Below are positions 34,701 to 46,562 of a stretch of DNA of 64,000 nt, one piece after another. Both the position numbers and the translations under genes were made by a program. The stretch spans positions 8,494,001-8,558,000 of the forward strand of contig OW051472.1 of the NCBI GenBank assembly GCA_932521025.1. Direction: 5' to 3'. Positions within the stretch are counted from its first letter, which is position 1. Each line of letters opens with the position of its first letter. Below the pieces are notes generated by a model, which was given only the letters and a program-made list of their open reading frames with translations, was not told where the DNA came from and did no database searches. Source of the stretch: Oscheius onirici. Taxonomy: Eukaryota; Nematoda; Chromadorea; Rhabditida; Rhabditidae.

Positions 34701-37401
34701 CTTGCGCTCATTCCACGACGCCGCCCAGTTGGACGAACACATCAAGCTCTTTCTCGATGCCACAGTTTTGCGAGGAACTTTTGAGTGTCAGGGGGAACTG
34801 CATGTTGGAGAAACGAGAGTTCATTTTGTGGGAGAAAGGGCACAGACTTCTCAAAAGGGCAGTCTCTGTGATGTCATCACTTTGAGTTGGAATTTCGACC
34901 AGCTGACGGAGATTCAAATGCGGAACCATCTTTTGAATGATGTGGCTCTGGAAGTGTTCATTTCCAATGGAGAAACTTATCTCATCGTTTTTCAGACCAA
35001 TGAGGTAGTTTATTTTCTTCATGCAAATGTAAAAAAAATTTCAGAAGAGAGGCCAACTTGTGAAACAGTTGAAAGAATCTGGACTCGATCATCTGTTTCC
35101 CAATACTCATCAACTCATTCAGTCAGTCGTGCAGTCATGGCGACATGGATCGCTTTCCAATTTCGAATATCTAATGTTCTTGAACAAGCTGGCCGGTCGC
35201 TCATTCAACGATCTTATGCAGTATCCAGTCTTTCCCTTCATTCTTTCGGACTACACTTCGGCTACACTCGATCTGACCAATGCGTCCTCCTTCAGGTATT
35301 GGTCTTTTGGAAATTTAAAATTTCTATTCAGAAATCTGCAAAAGCCGATGGCCATCCAGAACAAAAGAATGGAGTCGCATTATGTCTCCAACTATAACTG
35401 TCTCCAAGCTGAGTGTTCTAGAGATCCGGAGAGTGGTCCTCTTCATTTTGGACCCTACCATTACGGCAGTCATTATTCGAACAGCGGCATCGTCGTTCAT
35501 TATCTCGTTCGACTCAGCCCCTTTACACAAATTGCCCTTGAATATCAGGTAAGAGTGGATTGAACCAAAAAGAAAAAAAAATGTAGGACAACAACTTTGA
35601 CATTCCGGATCGTCTCTTCAACTCGATAGAAGCGACTTGGCGTCTCTCGAGCAGTGAATCGACTACCGATTTCAAAGAGCTCATTCCTGAATTCTTCTGT
35701 CTCAGCGAATTTCTCGTCAACAAGGAAAACTTGGATCTGGGAGTACGACAGGCCGGCGATAGAGTTGGTTCCGTTCGTCTCCCCAGCTGGGTTCCGTCCG
35801 ACAATCCAAGGCTCTTTACTCTGATCCATAGACAGGCATTGGAAGCAGCTGTCGTCACTCTGAACTTGCATTCCTGGATCGACCTAATCTTCGGATACAA
35901 ACAGACCGGGAAGCCTGCTTTGGATTCAGTCAACGTCTTTCATCCAGCCGTAAGTTTTGATTTCTTCTCATTTTTACGGTAATTTAGACGTACCTGAACA
36001 GGTTGAATGCGGACAAGATCATCGATGAACTCTCGCAGTCTGCTCTTCGAACCATGGTCAAGAGCTACGGTCAAATGCCGATCCAGGTAAATTATTTCCA
36101 AGACTTCTATACCGTCCTTAGATTCTTCAAACGCCTCATCAGCCTCATCTTTATGCTGGAAAAGATAAGAAAGAGAAGGACAAAGAGAAAGAGCGTCCAC
36201 CGGCTCCCTTAACATCAGTGGTTGGAGTTCGATGGGGAGATTATGTGGGCAGTCCCGAACAGGATCCCTCCCAGATCAATGTGACTCTCTCAGTGAAGGT
36301 AAAGGTGTTTAGAAACTTTTATTTACCATAAAATCTAGGGCCTGAAGTCGGACCGTCTGGGCAGTGTTGTTTCCCTGTTAGATGGTACTGTAGCTGGATG
36401 TACTAGAGACACTATCCTTATCTCGTTGTCCGCCTCGGAAAACCCTTCGGATCTACTCTGTAAAACGAAAATTCAAAACTGTCTGGCAGCAGTGTCCTGG
36501 CTATTCTCTGACTCTGTTCTACGAATTCGACTCATTCAACCAGAACTTCAGCCATGGATCAATATTCTCGACTACCATGGATCAAAGGTTCCGAATATTT
36601 TTTCACTTATTTTTGGATTGATTCAGATTTCAAAAGTGACCTACTCGTCCACCAACCATCTCTTGTTCATTGCATTCACGTCTGGCCTGATTCGCGTTTT
36701 TCACATCGAGTTTGATGCGAAAGGACTCCGGTCGATTTCCTTCCGATCAGATTTACTGGCTCATCATTCTTCCGTCGACTGTCTTGTGATTTGTGACGAG
36801 TTCAGCACAGCCGTCTCTGGCGATTCTGACGGAAAAGTCGTCGTCTGGGACACGAACCGACTGTCTTTTGTTCGAGTCCTTCGACAACCGTCGAATCCAG
36901 TCTCTTCCCTTTGCATTTCGTCCACTTCTGCTGACATCGTCGTCGTCTCTCAATTAGGATATGGTAGCCGAGTCGAACTCTTTACAGTACGGATCTTTTC
37001 TTCGCGAAAATATTCCACTTTTCCAGATCAACGGAGATCTCGTTGGTTCCATTGGTACAGAAACTCCTGTTATGAGTGTGACGATGACGAATCAGCCAGA
37101 AGGCTGTGCGGTCAACAGTATGGCATTGGGCATGCAAGACGGACACATCAAGTAAACAAGAGAGATGAGTCAGAAACGAAATGTTTTCAGACTGGTCGAG
37201 ATGTGGTGTTTGACAGTCGTGCGGGACATCTGGCACGAGAAGGACCAAGAACCCATAATTAGTGTCACATTTGCCTCATCCGGTCGAAAACTCTTTGCCC
37301 TGATGGCCAGCGGTCGAGTTCTCTGCTGGCAGAGCATAGCCAGTTTATCAAAGCACAAGGCTCCACCATTTGCTTTTATCAATCCACATGATATGTCCTA
37401 G
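25715..37401 (+). CDS. LYST-type giant BEACH/WD40 lysosomal trafficking regulator
   Basis: About 35 exons encode a protein of roughly 2,900 residues. The N-terminal two-thirds is helical ARM-like repeat. At about 29.4-30.0 kb a concanavalin A-like domain lies ([20 protein letters not shown]). A PH-like domain ([20 protein letters not shown]) is at about 34.7-35.05 kb. The BEACH domain is at about 35.1-36.1 kb with [55 protein letters not shown] and [17 protein letters not shown]40 repeats fill 36.45-37.40 kb, ending HDMS. In the BEACH domain it matches LYST better than neurobeachin or WDFY3, and no FYVE domain follows the WD repeats. LYST regulates lysosome size and fusion. The start M ([14 protein letters not shown]) is the first in-frame one seen; an upstream exon is possible. 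One intron (31282-31944) holds two repeats. Confidence 0.93.
31294..31543. repeat. dispersed repeat, copy 2, in a LYST intron
   Basis: Near-identical to 19638-19860 from ACCAGCCGTCTACGA to AGTAAAGAAAGAT, with an extra palindromic GC-rich stretch of about 30 bp near the start (TTTCGCCGCTCTTTGCGCC). The high identity implies recent spread. No open reading frame. Confidence 0.8.
31545..31918. mobile_element. terminal-inverted-repeat element in a LYST intron
   Basis: Begins GGTACTTGTGAACTACATA and ends in its imperfect complement TATGTAGTTGACAAGTACC; the repeat continues inward with ATATCAACAAAG on both sides. The AT-rich interior lacks an open frame. It directly abuts the dispersed repeat at 31294-31543, so one element probably landed at the edge of the other. 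Confidence 0.75.
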
Positions 37402-37508
37402 TTCCATTTTCATTAGTTCATTCGGGTACAGTCTCCAACCGGTCTCATCAGCCTCGCCTAGTCAAGCTGAGTCCCTTTACGTGTGCTCTATACATTTCAA
37501 TCAAGAGT

Positions 37509-37920
37509 TTATCTGTTCAATAAAGTGATGAAAAGAAGAAAAATTGAGGATAGGAGTGAGAAAGAGCGCGAGCTGTGATTACAGTAGTCTGTGTTGCAAC
37601 AACAGATCTGAAGGCCGTTCTTGCTCCAACAATTGTTTATCTGAAACGATCAGTGAATGATGCAATTCAAAACCAACTTGAGTAACGTAGGGATCATACG
37701 GATCGTTGTCAGAGTTCCTGGCACAGTCGCCTTGCGTATCACAGTCGTATTCAACCACTCCCGTAGTTCCGATCACTCTTTTGCACCAATTCGAATAGCA
37801 CTGGGTGTTTAGAGGACGTCGAGGTCGACCGAATTCGGCTGCAGGACTTTGGAGACATTGGATGGCTGAATGGATGGGCAGGGGAAGTAATAGAAGAAAA
37901 GTTAGGAAGAACGGAGACAT
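37509..37920 (-). CDS. small GPI-anchored three-finger (Ly6/ET-like) protein
   Basis: Signal peptide MSPFFLTFLLLLPLPIHS, then IQCLQSP...CYSNWCKRVIGTTG...YDCDTQGDC. After a 37-bp intron the second exon gives INNCWSKNGLQICCCNTDYC and N. The CCCNxDYCN end is the signature of Ly6/uPAR-like three-finger folds and of nematode ET modules. The C-terminal SSRSFSLLSSIFLLFITLLNR is a hydrophobic tail expected of a GPI-attachment signal. It is convergent with LYST, whose stop codon lies 107 bp away. Nematode members modulate neuronal receptors or signalling (odr-2, for example), but this one's role is unknown. Confidence 0.78.
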
Positions 37921-38331
37921 TTTAGCGTCTGGTCGAGTGGGCTTGAGTCAGGCAACAACAAATATAACAGTGGGTGGTCCTCGCCGTTCTTTATGGAAAG
38001 GTACGATATGTCTTCTAATCTGCCCGTTGTGCAAAAGTTGGTCGGTCTGGGGCGAGAAAATGTAGTATTTTGTCAAGGTTGCTATTCAAATATGTTTGTT
38101 TTCGACAAATTTGCATTTTGTTTGTATAGTTCCGTGAGCAAACATCTTCCTTTTCAGTCAATTTCGGTGAATTCTGTGGGAAGAAAAGATGTGTCGTCGA
38201 CGTGAAAATAGTGTACGCAGAAATTTCGTGGTTTGACGTGAAATTGCGTACGAACCAGTTCAATCTTTCATTTCGACTTCATATTCCTCTTCTTCGTCTC
38301 TTTTCCACATTTCTGTTTTTAATTTCAGGAA
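37921..38331. other. intergenic
   Basis: Divergent promoter region between the GPI protein and the CCCH gene. It contains GTACGC and GCGTAC motifs at about 38214-38253, like those inside the MITEs. No gene. Confidence 0.4.
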
Positions 38332-38940
38332 ATGCCTGTAAATAGCGAGAGCGGTAAATACGGAGTAAAATGCAAATTCTATCGAGCTGGAAAGCCGGAG
38401 TCCTGTCGAAACGGCGAGGATTGCTATTTCATACATGACGATCAGGCTCCTGCTCGTAGTCGACGAAATAGCCGCTCGATTTCTCACGAAGAGGCAAACT
38501 ACAATAATGTAAGTCCCCATTTTTTCTTCCTTCCACATTCTTTTCTGCAGTATTCATATCAGAATACGCATTATGTTCGAAAAGTCGCCATTGATCCGTG
38601 AGTTCGTTTCGTTTGTTTCTATGTTTTTTATCTTCAGAAAATACAAATATATCGCTGACAAGGCAAAATCCGGTACAGGCGGTCAATCAGTAGTAACAGT
38701 GACAATTACGAATAATACGGGAACATCACCTGCGGCACTTTCGAGACGGTTTGTTTTTATTCGTTCTCTTCAACAGAATTTTTTTTTTGCAGAAATTCGC
38801 TAAAAGATGCAGCACAAGACGAATCAGCATTTTATTCAAGTTCAGACAAATTGAGTAAAGAAGATTGCGACCAGTTCCAGGCAGATGAATTTATATTAGG
38901 CCTGATCCCTCTAGTTCCACCAGCTCTTTCAATGGCCTAG
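38332..38940 (+). CDS. CCCH zinc-finger protein, probable RNA-binding
   Basis: MPVNSESGKYGVKCKFYRAG then C(R)NGEDCYFIHDD: the cysteines and histidine fit a C-x10-C-x5-C-x3-H zinc finger (residues about 14-36), the fold of many RNA-binding proteins. A Ser/Arg-rich stretch (APARSRRNSRSIS) follows. Further exons encode YSYQNTHYVRKVAIDPKYKY, SGTGGQSVVTVTITNNTG and NSLKDAAQDESAFYSSSDKL, with the stop TAG at 38938-38940. All introns are under 60 bp and in phase. It ends 51 bp from the convergent cysteine synthase gene. The total is about 150 residues; the family beyond the finger is not recognised. Confidence 0.78.
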
Positions 38941-38991
38941 ATTGTAGGTAGTCGGACATCTTTTATTTGTATAATAAAATGGCACTATTCA

Positions 38992-40285
38992 TCAATTATC
39001 CATGACGTCGAACGACGGATACTCGTGTAATTTGAATTTGCTGATGTTATCCTGCAAACTAGTAACCTGCATTTCGAGGGCTTGGTCTCGTAGATCAGTG
39101 TACAGTGCGGATGATCTGAAATTCTTGTACAAAATGCTGTGAGTAGACTCACAAATAGCGTTCTCCGAAACTGGGAAGGACAGTTACCACGAGTTTGTCT
39201 TTGAATTCTGGCCGACTAGCTAATCGGACAGCGGCGCAGACATTTGCACCCGATGAAATGCCTGAATGGGTAAGGATTCATACATTTCGATTGATTTACC
39301 ACAAAGAATTCCTTCCTCATAGGCCATCCTTTTTGCCATAACAATGGCTTCGTCGGAATGGACGTTTAGACATCCGTCACAAATAGACAGATCCAGGACA
39401 GACGGAGCGAAGCCAGCTCCAATTCCTTGAATTTTATGAGCACCCGGCTTTCCTCCGCTCAAAACGTGAGATTCTTCTGGCTCTACTGCAAAAACCTTGA
39501 CTTCTGGGTTTTGTTCCTTCAAGAATCGACCAGCTCCAGAAATCGTTCCACCAGTTCCGATGCCAAAAGCAACGGCTGCAACTTTTCCTTCAGTCTGCCG
39601 CCATATTTCTGGTCCCGTAGTTTCGTAGTGGATTCGAGGATTTGCAGGATTGTCGAACTGAAAAATGAGAACTTGTAAATTTGTTTTATTTGCCCGAAAA
39701 TAATAGTAAAAAAAGAAGCCAACCTGAGCCAGAATATACGAGTTGGGAATGTTGTTTCGAAGTTCCTCAGCCATCGCAATGGCTCCTTTCATTCCTTTGA
39801 CAGGGTCGGTCAGGACAAGATCTGCTCCATATGCCTTCAACAACGTTCTCTTAAAAGTTTTATTTCCTATTTTTTTAAAGACTTACTCTTTCTACACTCA
39901 TAGAAGAAGGCATAGTGATGATGAGACGGTATCCTTTTACAGCTGCCACAAATGCGAGAGCGATTCCTGTATTTCCTGATGTCGGCTCAATCAGGGTCGT
40001 CACTCCGGGTTTGATCTTCAAGACATGGTCGAATATGAGGAAAAAAATTACCTTTCCAGCCTGTTCAGCTTCTTCGATCATCGCGCCTCCGATTCTGTCC
40101 TTTACGGAACAGGCCGGATTCAGATATTCTAATTTTACAGCTGAAAATGTCTGCTCAAACTGTCTATCCAAAAAAAACGAACCAACTCGACCGACTGTTC
40201 CATGTGTGACCTTGTTTAGATAGACCATTGGCGTGTTTCCAATGAGTTTGGTCGCATCCGCGGCTATTCCCTCTCTCGTGGACAT
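38992..40285 (-). CDS. cysteine synthase-like PLP enzyme (cysl family)
   Basis: A type II PLP enzyme of the O-acetylserine sulfhydrylase / cystathionine beta-synthase fold. Motifs: [14 protein letters not shown], the PLP-lysine motif [14 protein letters not shown], substrate loop [38 protein letters not shown], phosphate-binding [12 protein letters not shown], and KIQGIGAGF. The [15 protein letters not shown] motif is rebuilt across an intron after ILCG, and the end is [16 protein letters not shown]...FDVMDN. Length is about 340 residues, as in C. elegans CYSL-1 to CYSL-3. Nematode members act in cyanide or hydrogen sulfide handling, or (CYSL-1) as an H2S/hypoxia sensor that binds EGL-9. The catalytic lysine and both glycine loops are present, so it looks enzymatically competent. 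Confidence 0.93.
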
Positions 40286-40775
40286 TCTGGATAAAGTGAG
40301 CTGATCAAAAAAAAGAAATCAATGACAAGAAGCGAATGAGCAAGGGAAACGCGGAATTGAGTCATTTTGAGACTTGCTTTTCTAACAGTTTATTTCGCTG
40401 TACCTAAAGATCTTATCGATACTAGGATCAACATGAGAAGCTGAACAATTTTTCTTTGGATTATGCAAAAAAGTGTAAGAATAAGTAGCAGACAATTGTT
40501 GACCCAGAGATCTTTGTCCGTTGTTTACAATCACCCCTTATAGAGACGACTGTCCCTTTTAGCGACACGGATAACGCTGACAAACATAGACATTTAAGAA
40601 AGTCACGTAGGCAGTTGAATAAATTTTGACAAAAGTCACGTAATCAGGTATGAGACGAGTAAAAGATTACACTTGTCTGGATACTGCCGAGTTCGTGGAA
40701 CTCTTTGTCATAACTGATTCTCTGAGATCAAATCTTTATCATTCGATGAGATGGAACACAGAGGATTCTTCTGGC
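40286..40775. other. intergenic
   Basis: Promoter side of the cysteine synthase gene and the 3' flank of the zinc-finger-like gene. No coding signal seen. Confidence 0.45.
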
Positions 40776-42223
40776 TCAGTCAAGGGTCACTTGGATCGGA
40801 GCTTCGTCTTCTGAAACTACCGTAAAACTGACATCTATTCAATTTTCAAAAATACGCCCTGTGTTTAGGTCGAAGATGGAATTTTTAAAAATTTCGATGT
40901 TTTGTAAAGTTGTAGAGAGAAAAAAGGTCTAGAACTTTGTAGAATATCGGAAACATGGAAAATGTAATCTTCGATCCGAAAAAGATACGTGCGCAATTGC
41001 GTATTTTTAAAGGAATGAGCTTCTATTAGACTCTCGTTGTCTTCCCCCAAACTTACTCCTTTTCGCTAAAGAAACCTTGTAGTACACGGCGTAAGAAGGA
41101 AGCTGTACCGACACGTCCACATCATCTTGGAGCATTCTTAAAAAAGTGGTCAGTTGAATGAACTCGATGACTTTACGAGTGACACGCCGTCCCGGGAAAG
41201 CATTCCTCAATCTTCTTATCAAAAATTTCCTTCTCAGCAATTGACCTATATCACATGTTATTTAGCTGTATCAACAGACTTGAATACAGGGTAAAGATGG
41301 GTCTCCATCTTGTTGTTGTGAGCAATCGGAATGTGTTTGAACATCGGAATGGGACGATGACAGGTGAACTGACAGAGGAGACAGGAATATCTTGAAAGAG
41401 AAATTGATTGGAAACAAATTCACTCACGTTATGTTATAGTGTAGATGAAGAAGAATATGTTTTGCCTTGACTGCCCACTCTGGTTTTTTCGATGAATTCA
41501 GTTGTTCTCCACAATGTTGACATATCAAAGTCTCTGTACAAGATCGATCCATTAGAGGAGTCTGAGCCGTATCGGAAGTCTTTCTCTTCTGGAAGACTAC
41601 TTTTTGTAGAAGAAAGACTTTGGTAATATCCGGAATACCTTTGCCAAAAACCATTATTTATTGTTTGAAGCAATTGAGCAAATGCAATTAAGGTACAAAA
41701 TTTTATTATTCTAAAAGCCATCGAGGACAATATTCTGTGTATTTGTGGTTGACCTTGAAGTGGTCGAAGCCTTCCTTTTCAATCTAACTCGTCTGGTAGC
41801 TGGCCCAATAATCGGAATAAATGGTTGGACCGTCCAGAAACTGTCCTGTATGGCTGTTAGAATAATTAAATTTTGTACCTTAATCGCATTTGCTCAATTG
41901 CTTCAAAAAGTAAATAATGGTTTTGGCAAAAGTATTCCGTGTATTACTAAAATACCGAAAGGAATTCTTTACCATGGTCTTTAATGACGGACAATAGCCG
42001 TACTTCTTCTCAAAATCTTCTTCAGACAGGACTTCTAGCTCGTAGTCCTGATGCTTGTAGCTCTAAGGACTACATTTTATGTTTTCATAGAAAAACAAAC
42101 CATATATCTCTTTAGATATTCGGCATTGAGTTCATTTTGACAGCTGACGACGAAAGTGAGTTCTCTCTCATCATCTTCCGATTCAATGGAAGAAGGTCCT
42201 GGTTCTGATAAAAGACAATCCAT
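40776..42223 (-). CDS. C2H2-like nematode zinc-finger protein, two element-bearing introns
   Basis: Start MDCLLSEPGPSSIESEDDER, then SYKHQDYELEVLSEEDFEKK. After an intron carrying a foldback repeat comes KRKTSDTAQTPL, then ICQHCGEQLNSSKKPEWAVK, KHILLHLHYNIT, YSCLLCQFTCHRPIPMFKHI, PIAHNNKM. The two CxxC pairs with following histidines resemble nematode C2H2-type fingers. Downstream exons are harder to phase: frames SIAEKEIFDKKIEECFPG and LRRKFLIRRLRNAFPG both stay open near 41.2 kb. The last intron (40811-41056) holds a MITE and joins VSLAKR to KDEAPIQVTLD then TGA at 40776-40778. The probable role is DNA or RNA binding, inferred from the finger only. Confidence 0.5.
40820..41026. mobile_element. 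diverged CCGTA-family MITE in the zinc-finger gene's last intron
   Basis: Left end TA-CCGTAAAACTGACATCTATT matches the family's terminal repeat; the right end (GAGCTTCTAT-TA) is truncated. The inner GATGTTTTGTAAAGTTGTAG and GCGCAATTGCGTA motifs are shared with the other copies. Removing it with one TA shortens the 246-bp intron to 37 bp. Confidence 0.65.
41622..41958. repeat. foldback repeat with about 100-bp arms in an intron
   Basis: The sequence at 41622-41724 (CCGGAATACCTTTGCCAAAA ... ATTATTCTAAAAGCCAT) recurs inverted at about 41856-41958 with roughly 88 percent identity by eye. The spacer is about 130 bp. Each arm keeps an open frame reading (M)A-RIIKFCTLIAFAQLLQ, in opposite orientations. 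It lies in an intron of the zinc-finger-like gene. Confidence 0.78.
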
Positions 42224-42595
42224 TATGTCCTGACTCCTGCGAAGAATCGAGGTCGAGTAAAAGCTAGAACGAATTTTTTTCAGCTGGAACGCAATCTTGC
42301 GACCCATTGCGTACGAAAATTTCTCGCGGACAAACAGAGGAATACCCGAAGAAACTAGAAAGATGTTGTTCTCGAACAAAGTAATCGAAGTTCAATGAAA
42401 ACAAAGCGAGAAAAGATGACGTCGACTGACTGTTTTTCCGACTTTCCGCCGAATAATCGGTCAGGTTTTCGTCATGTCTGCTCTTTCCCATCCCCATTTA
42501 CATAAGCGAAAATTGTGTGACCGGCATATATGCCGCCGACGACGTCCCACCACGTGGAACTTCACATTACTGTAAGATTTTGACTGATCTAGGCC

Positions 42596-45500
42596 ATGAA
42601 CAGGATCCAGGACGGAACAGACTGTCCGAAAGATGTTAAAGAGGAGGCCGTGATAGACATCGGTGGCCTGGTAAGACCACCCATGAATCAGCAGCAGTTT
42701 GATGACAAATTCTCCTACCATCGTCCACACGAACCGTCGGAAGAGGTTCCTAGGAGACTGATAAAGTTGGCTAAGAAGTAAGTGAGCATTCTTACTCGCA
42801 GTACTCTTGCAGCTATTACCATCCATTCACTTCATGCGCTGCCTTTAAATATGCCCTTTTTCACTTCTTTCCAATCCTCGACTGGCTGCCGAGATACAAC
42901 TGGAAAGAGGACTTTGTTTACGACTTAATAGGCGGACTGACTGTCGGAATCATGCACGTACCCAATGGTTAATCCTGCCTTTGTTTAGATGAAAGTCATT
43001 TAGGAGTAGCGTATGCAATGTTAGCCAAACAAGAAGCCGTTTCCGGCCTCTACATTTCCTTCTTTCCCGTGCTCATTTACATGCTCCTTGGAACGTCTAG
43101 ACACAATTCAATCGGATCCTTTGCCGTGGTTGCACTGATGACCGGACTGGCTGTCGATCGACTGACCAAGATGGACATGCGAATGGTTTGTGAATGGAAA
43201 GAGTACCGTATTACCTATATTAGAAGCATCCCCTTTCCTAAGAAATACTCAATTGCGGATTCGTGTTTTTCGGGGTCAAGACGGCATTTTTTGACTTTAT
43301 GATGTTCTGCAAAGATGTAGCCCCTGACGTCCTCTACAATTTTGCAGAACATCAAAAAGCTCAAAAATATCGTCTTGACTCTGAAAAATGTAGTACGTAA
43401 TTGCGTATTTCTTACGTAAGGGAGGTGCTTCTAATAGAGGTAATACGGTACTTGACAGTGATTCAGAACGCTGAGGATGAAATACAAGCAGATCCCGTCT
43501 TCCCAACACCAGCTGAAGTGGCGGCTGCACTGACTGTCGGCGTCGGTTTGGTTCAAATAGTCATGGCTGTCCTTCGATTGTCTTTTCTGACCGCCTATCT
43601 GTCCGATCAAGTTGTAGCTGGCTTCTCAACAGGAGCCTCTTGCCACGTGATTGCCTCACAGCTGCGACACATCTTCGGACTGAGAAAGATGCCTCAGAGA
43701 GAAGGATACGGCAACATGATACTGGTAGCTTTGTATACGTTTTCAATTTTAAAATGTTTAGAAAGTGTACGATGTTGTGACTTACATGCCGAACATAAAC
43801 TGGGTCGCCTTCGGTCTCTCAACTTTCACAATAGTTTTCCTCGTTCTTGGTAAAGAAATCGTCAACCCGTTGATCAAGAAAAAGTTCAAAATTGAAGTTC
43901 CTTTTCCTTTCGAATTATTGGCAGTACGTTATCATTTTTTTGTTCCAATTTCACATTTCAGTTGATAATCGGAACGGCAATTTCCTTCATATTCGCCATT
44001 CATGCAGTTCATGATGTCAAAATTGTCAAGCACATTCCAACCGGGTAAGAACACACACTTTTTAAAAGGATTCTCTCAGTTTGCCAGTTCCTTCTCTCCC
44101 TCGACTGAACCTAATGATTGAACTGATTCCTGACGCCATCGGGATCTCCATCGTGGCCGTAGCTATTCATTTCTCCCTGGCCAAAATGTTCGCCAAAAAG
44201 ATGAAATATTCCATCGATTCGGGACAGGTAGGCGATCTATGAGAATCTTCAAGATGGGCAATGAACAAAACTGGCCAAGAAATAGATATCTGATCCAGTT
44301 GGTCAAAACCATCAAACCCGTAAATACGGGTATGGGTTGGGCGAACATTGAAATATTCGGCGAACACGAACACGAAGCGAACATCCCTTAATTTTTTTGG
44401 CCGAACCGAACACGAACAGAACAGTGCACTTTTTGTTCGCCTGCGAACCGAACACGAACTGTTCGTCGTCCCAATGCTAATTCGCGAACGAACATGTTCG
44501 CGAACATGCGAACACGACGAGAAACAGCTCGAACATTTCACGAATTTTCGTCCAAATCACTGTTTTTTTTTTTGTAAGAATCAGTCGTTTGATGATTAAC
44601 TTAACGAAAAAGAAGGTTGGTAATAAACTGGAAATGAGTAGGGAATTCAAGGGGCTAGGAAAATCTTTGTATACTATACACAGACAATACAACTTTAAAG
44701 AAATGGTTCCTATTAATAGGAACTATATGCTCTCGGGCTGAGCTGTCTTGGAAGTGGCTTCTTCCCCGTCTATCCACCAGCCTGTTCTCTTGGAAGGACA
44801 CTCGTTTCTGTCTCGGCTGGAACACGAACTCAGTTGGCGGCTCTCCCGTCTGCTATTCTCATATTCTCTTGTATTCTGTTCTTGGGAAAGTTTCTCGAAC
44901 CTCTTCCAATGGTATCTAATTCTGATCAAAACGTTTTATAGCTCTTTTCAGTGTGTTCTAGCCTCCATAACTACTGTCGCCATGTCCACAATGTTCTTGA
45001 AATTAAAAGAACTCGTTAAACTTTGGCCTCTTTCCAAAATTGACTTTGTAAGTATTCTCGTAAATTTTAAGATATTCCTAGAGCATCTGGGTCGTGTCTT
45101 TCGCAGCTACAGCCTTTTTGGACGTGATGGAAGGACTGGCCATTGCCATCTTCTTTGCCCTTTTCACTACGGTAATGAGGGAGCAATGGCCTCGATGGCA
45201 TCTTCTGGCTAATGTCAACGGAACAATGGATTACAGAGACTCTGAACGGTATCAGGATGTCTATTTCTTCAGAGTCTGTGATCTGGCTCAACCATGATAT
45301 TTTTAACTTTAGGGCATTTGCATCTTCCGCTTCGATTCGCCACTTCTTTTCACAAATGTGGACCGATTCAAGAAGACTATCAAGAAGGCCTACAGAGCTT
45401 GGGAAAAATCTCACGAGTTTTATGTGCTGAAGACGGAACGAGAGGCAATCTTTCTCGATCCAGTTGGACTGGAAGAAGAGCTCCGTCTGGCGAAACAAGG

Positions 45501-45922
45501 CAAACCGAGAAAGGTTTTTTGTTTTAATTTTTAGGAGAATAGAAAATTAGAGCATCTCACTTGCTCGCCATTTTATCATCGACTGTTCTGGCTTCACTTT
45601 CGTCGATTCGATGGGCGTGAGTACTCTGAAAGAAGTCTTTTCTGACATGCGATCAGAAGGAATTCTCGTCTATTTTGCCGCATCAAAAGGTTTAAAGGAG
45701 TCATTTTCATTTACAAAAGAAAATTTAGCCCCTCTACGAGAACTTTTCGAGCAAAGTGGCTTCTATTCGTTTGTGGCAAAAGCCAATTTTTATCCAACAA
45801 TTCGAGATGCTGTGGCTATAGCAAGAAGACGGCAACTTGCCACAGGAGACCAGCATGATGCCCTCTATTCTCCGGAACACGACCGACTATCAGAAATTGT
45901 CTCTAGTCATCCGATGTATTAA
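42596..45922 (+). CDS. SLC26/SulP-family anion (sulfate) transporter
   Basis: A multi-pass plasma-membrane anion exchanger. Motifs in order: the sulfate-transporter signature region [20 protein letters not shown]...[155 protein letters not shown] domain closes it: [20 protein letters not shown] and TLKEV, ending [10 protein letters not shown]. Start M42596, stop at 45920-45922. One intron (43186-43466) carries a MITE; another (44230-44719) carries a GAAC-rich repeat. C. elegans has a family of these (sulp genes); the specific orthologue is not assigned. Confidence 0.93.
43206..43448. mobile_element. CCGTA-family MITE in an SLC26 intron
   Basis: Terminal inverted repeats CCGTATTACCTATATTAGAAGC and GCTTCTAATAGAGGTAATACGG, flanked by TA at 43204-43205 and 43449-43450. 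The inner arms hold GATGTTCTGCAAAGATGTAG and its near-complement. The host intron is 281 bp with it and 36 bp without it plus one TA. Confidence 0.92.
44333..44560. repeat. GAAC-rich dispersed repeat in an SLC26 intron
   Basis: Starts GGGTTGGGCGAACATTGAA and is dense in GAACACGAAC, CGAACCGAACACG and its complement. It shares the GGGTTGGGCG end, GAACCGAACACG and GAGCACTTTT-type segments with the hAT-like element at 62416-62944. Its right end and any target duplication are not clear, so it may be truncated. Confidence 0.65.
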
Positions 45923-46128
45923 AACAGTTGTCTCTGTGTCCCCCCGTTCAAAGAGCACAGAAACTCTTCAAACAAACTTGGTGGGTCGACGCGAGTATTC
46001 CCCTGATCAAACACGTGTTTCTTCTGCTCAGCTGGCATTGATTTATGTTAAAAATATAGAAAAATATATCGCAAGAGATAGTATATCCCGTAGTAGATAA
46101 GTGACCCGATCGGATATTTAGAAATGCA

Positions 46129-46562
46129 TTAGAAGTGGAGACTAATACTGCTCCAGGCGAGAAAGGTGATGACACCGAGGAATATTCCGGCTCCCAGCTG
46201 AAATTATTTTTCTGTTGATTTTGAGATATGCAACTGACCAGAACGGCGAAAACACATGTGTACTTTTGGCAGCGAGAGGCGTCGAACGTGCTGCGTGGCA
46301 TGTCGTCTTTGGGAGGCTCGAAATGTACGGTAAAAGCCGTCATGATCAGAAGGAGAAGACACGAGAAATAAGTTGTGAACTTATCGCGAGGGTAAATAGG
46401 CGGGGGTGGAGACACAGTCAGTTTGTTGACCGCTACTTTTCGCAAGGAATTCCTTCCCGATGGGTAGGCGGAAGAAGTTTTGAGAAAAGAGAGAAAGCGA
46501 TAGGTAACGTGGAATGTGAAAAGTGGAGCGAAGAGTTCTCCCAGCAACCCGAAGACCGCCAT
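46129..46562 (-). CDS. small two-helix membrane protein, unknown
   Basis: MAVFGLLGELFAPLFTFH opens the frame. A Pro-rich loop (SPPPPIYPRDKF), a membrane helix TTYFSCLLLLIMTAFTVHF, a loop FEPPKDDMPRSTFDASRCQK and a second helix (YTCVFAVL joined to LGAGIFLGVITFLAWSS) follow. The last intron ends TAATTTCAG and the stop TAA is at 46129-46131. About 130 residues; the region 46440-46510 could contain another small intron. Convergent with the SLC26 gene 207 bp away. No family recognised. Confidence 0.55.
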
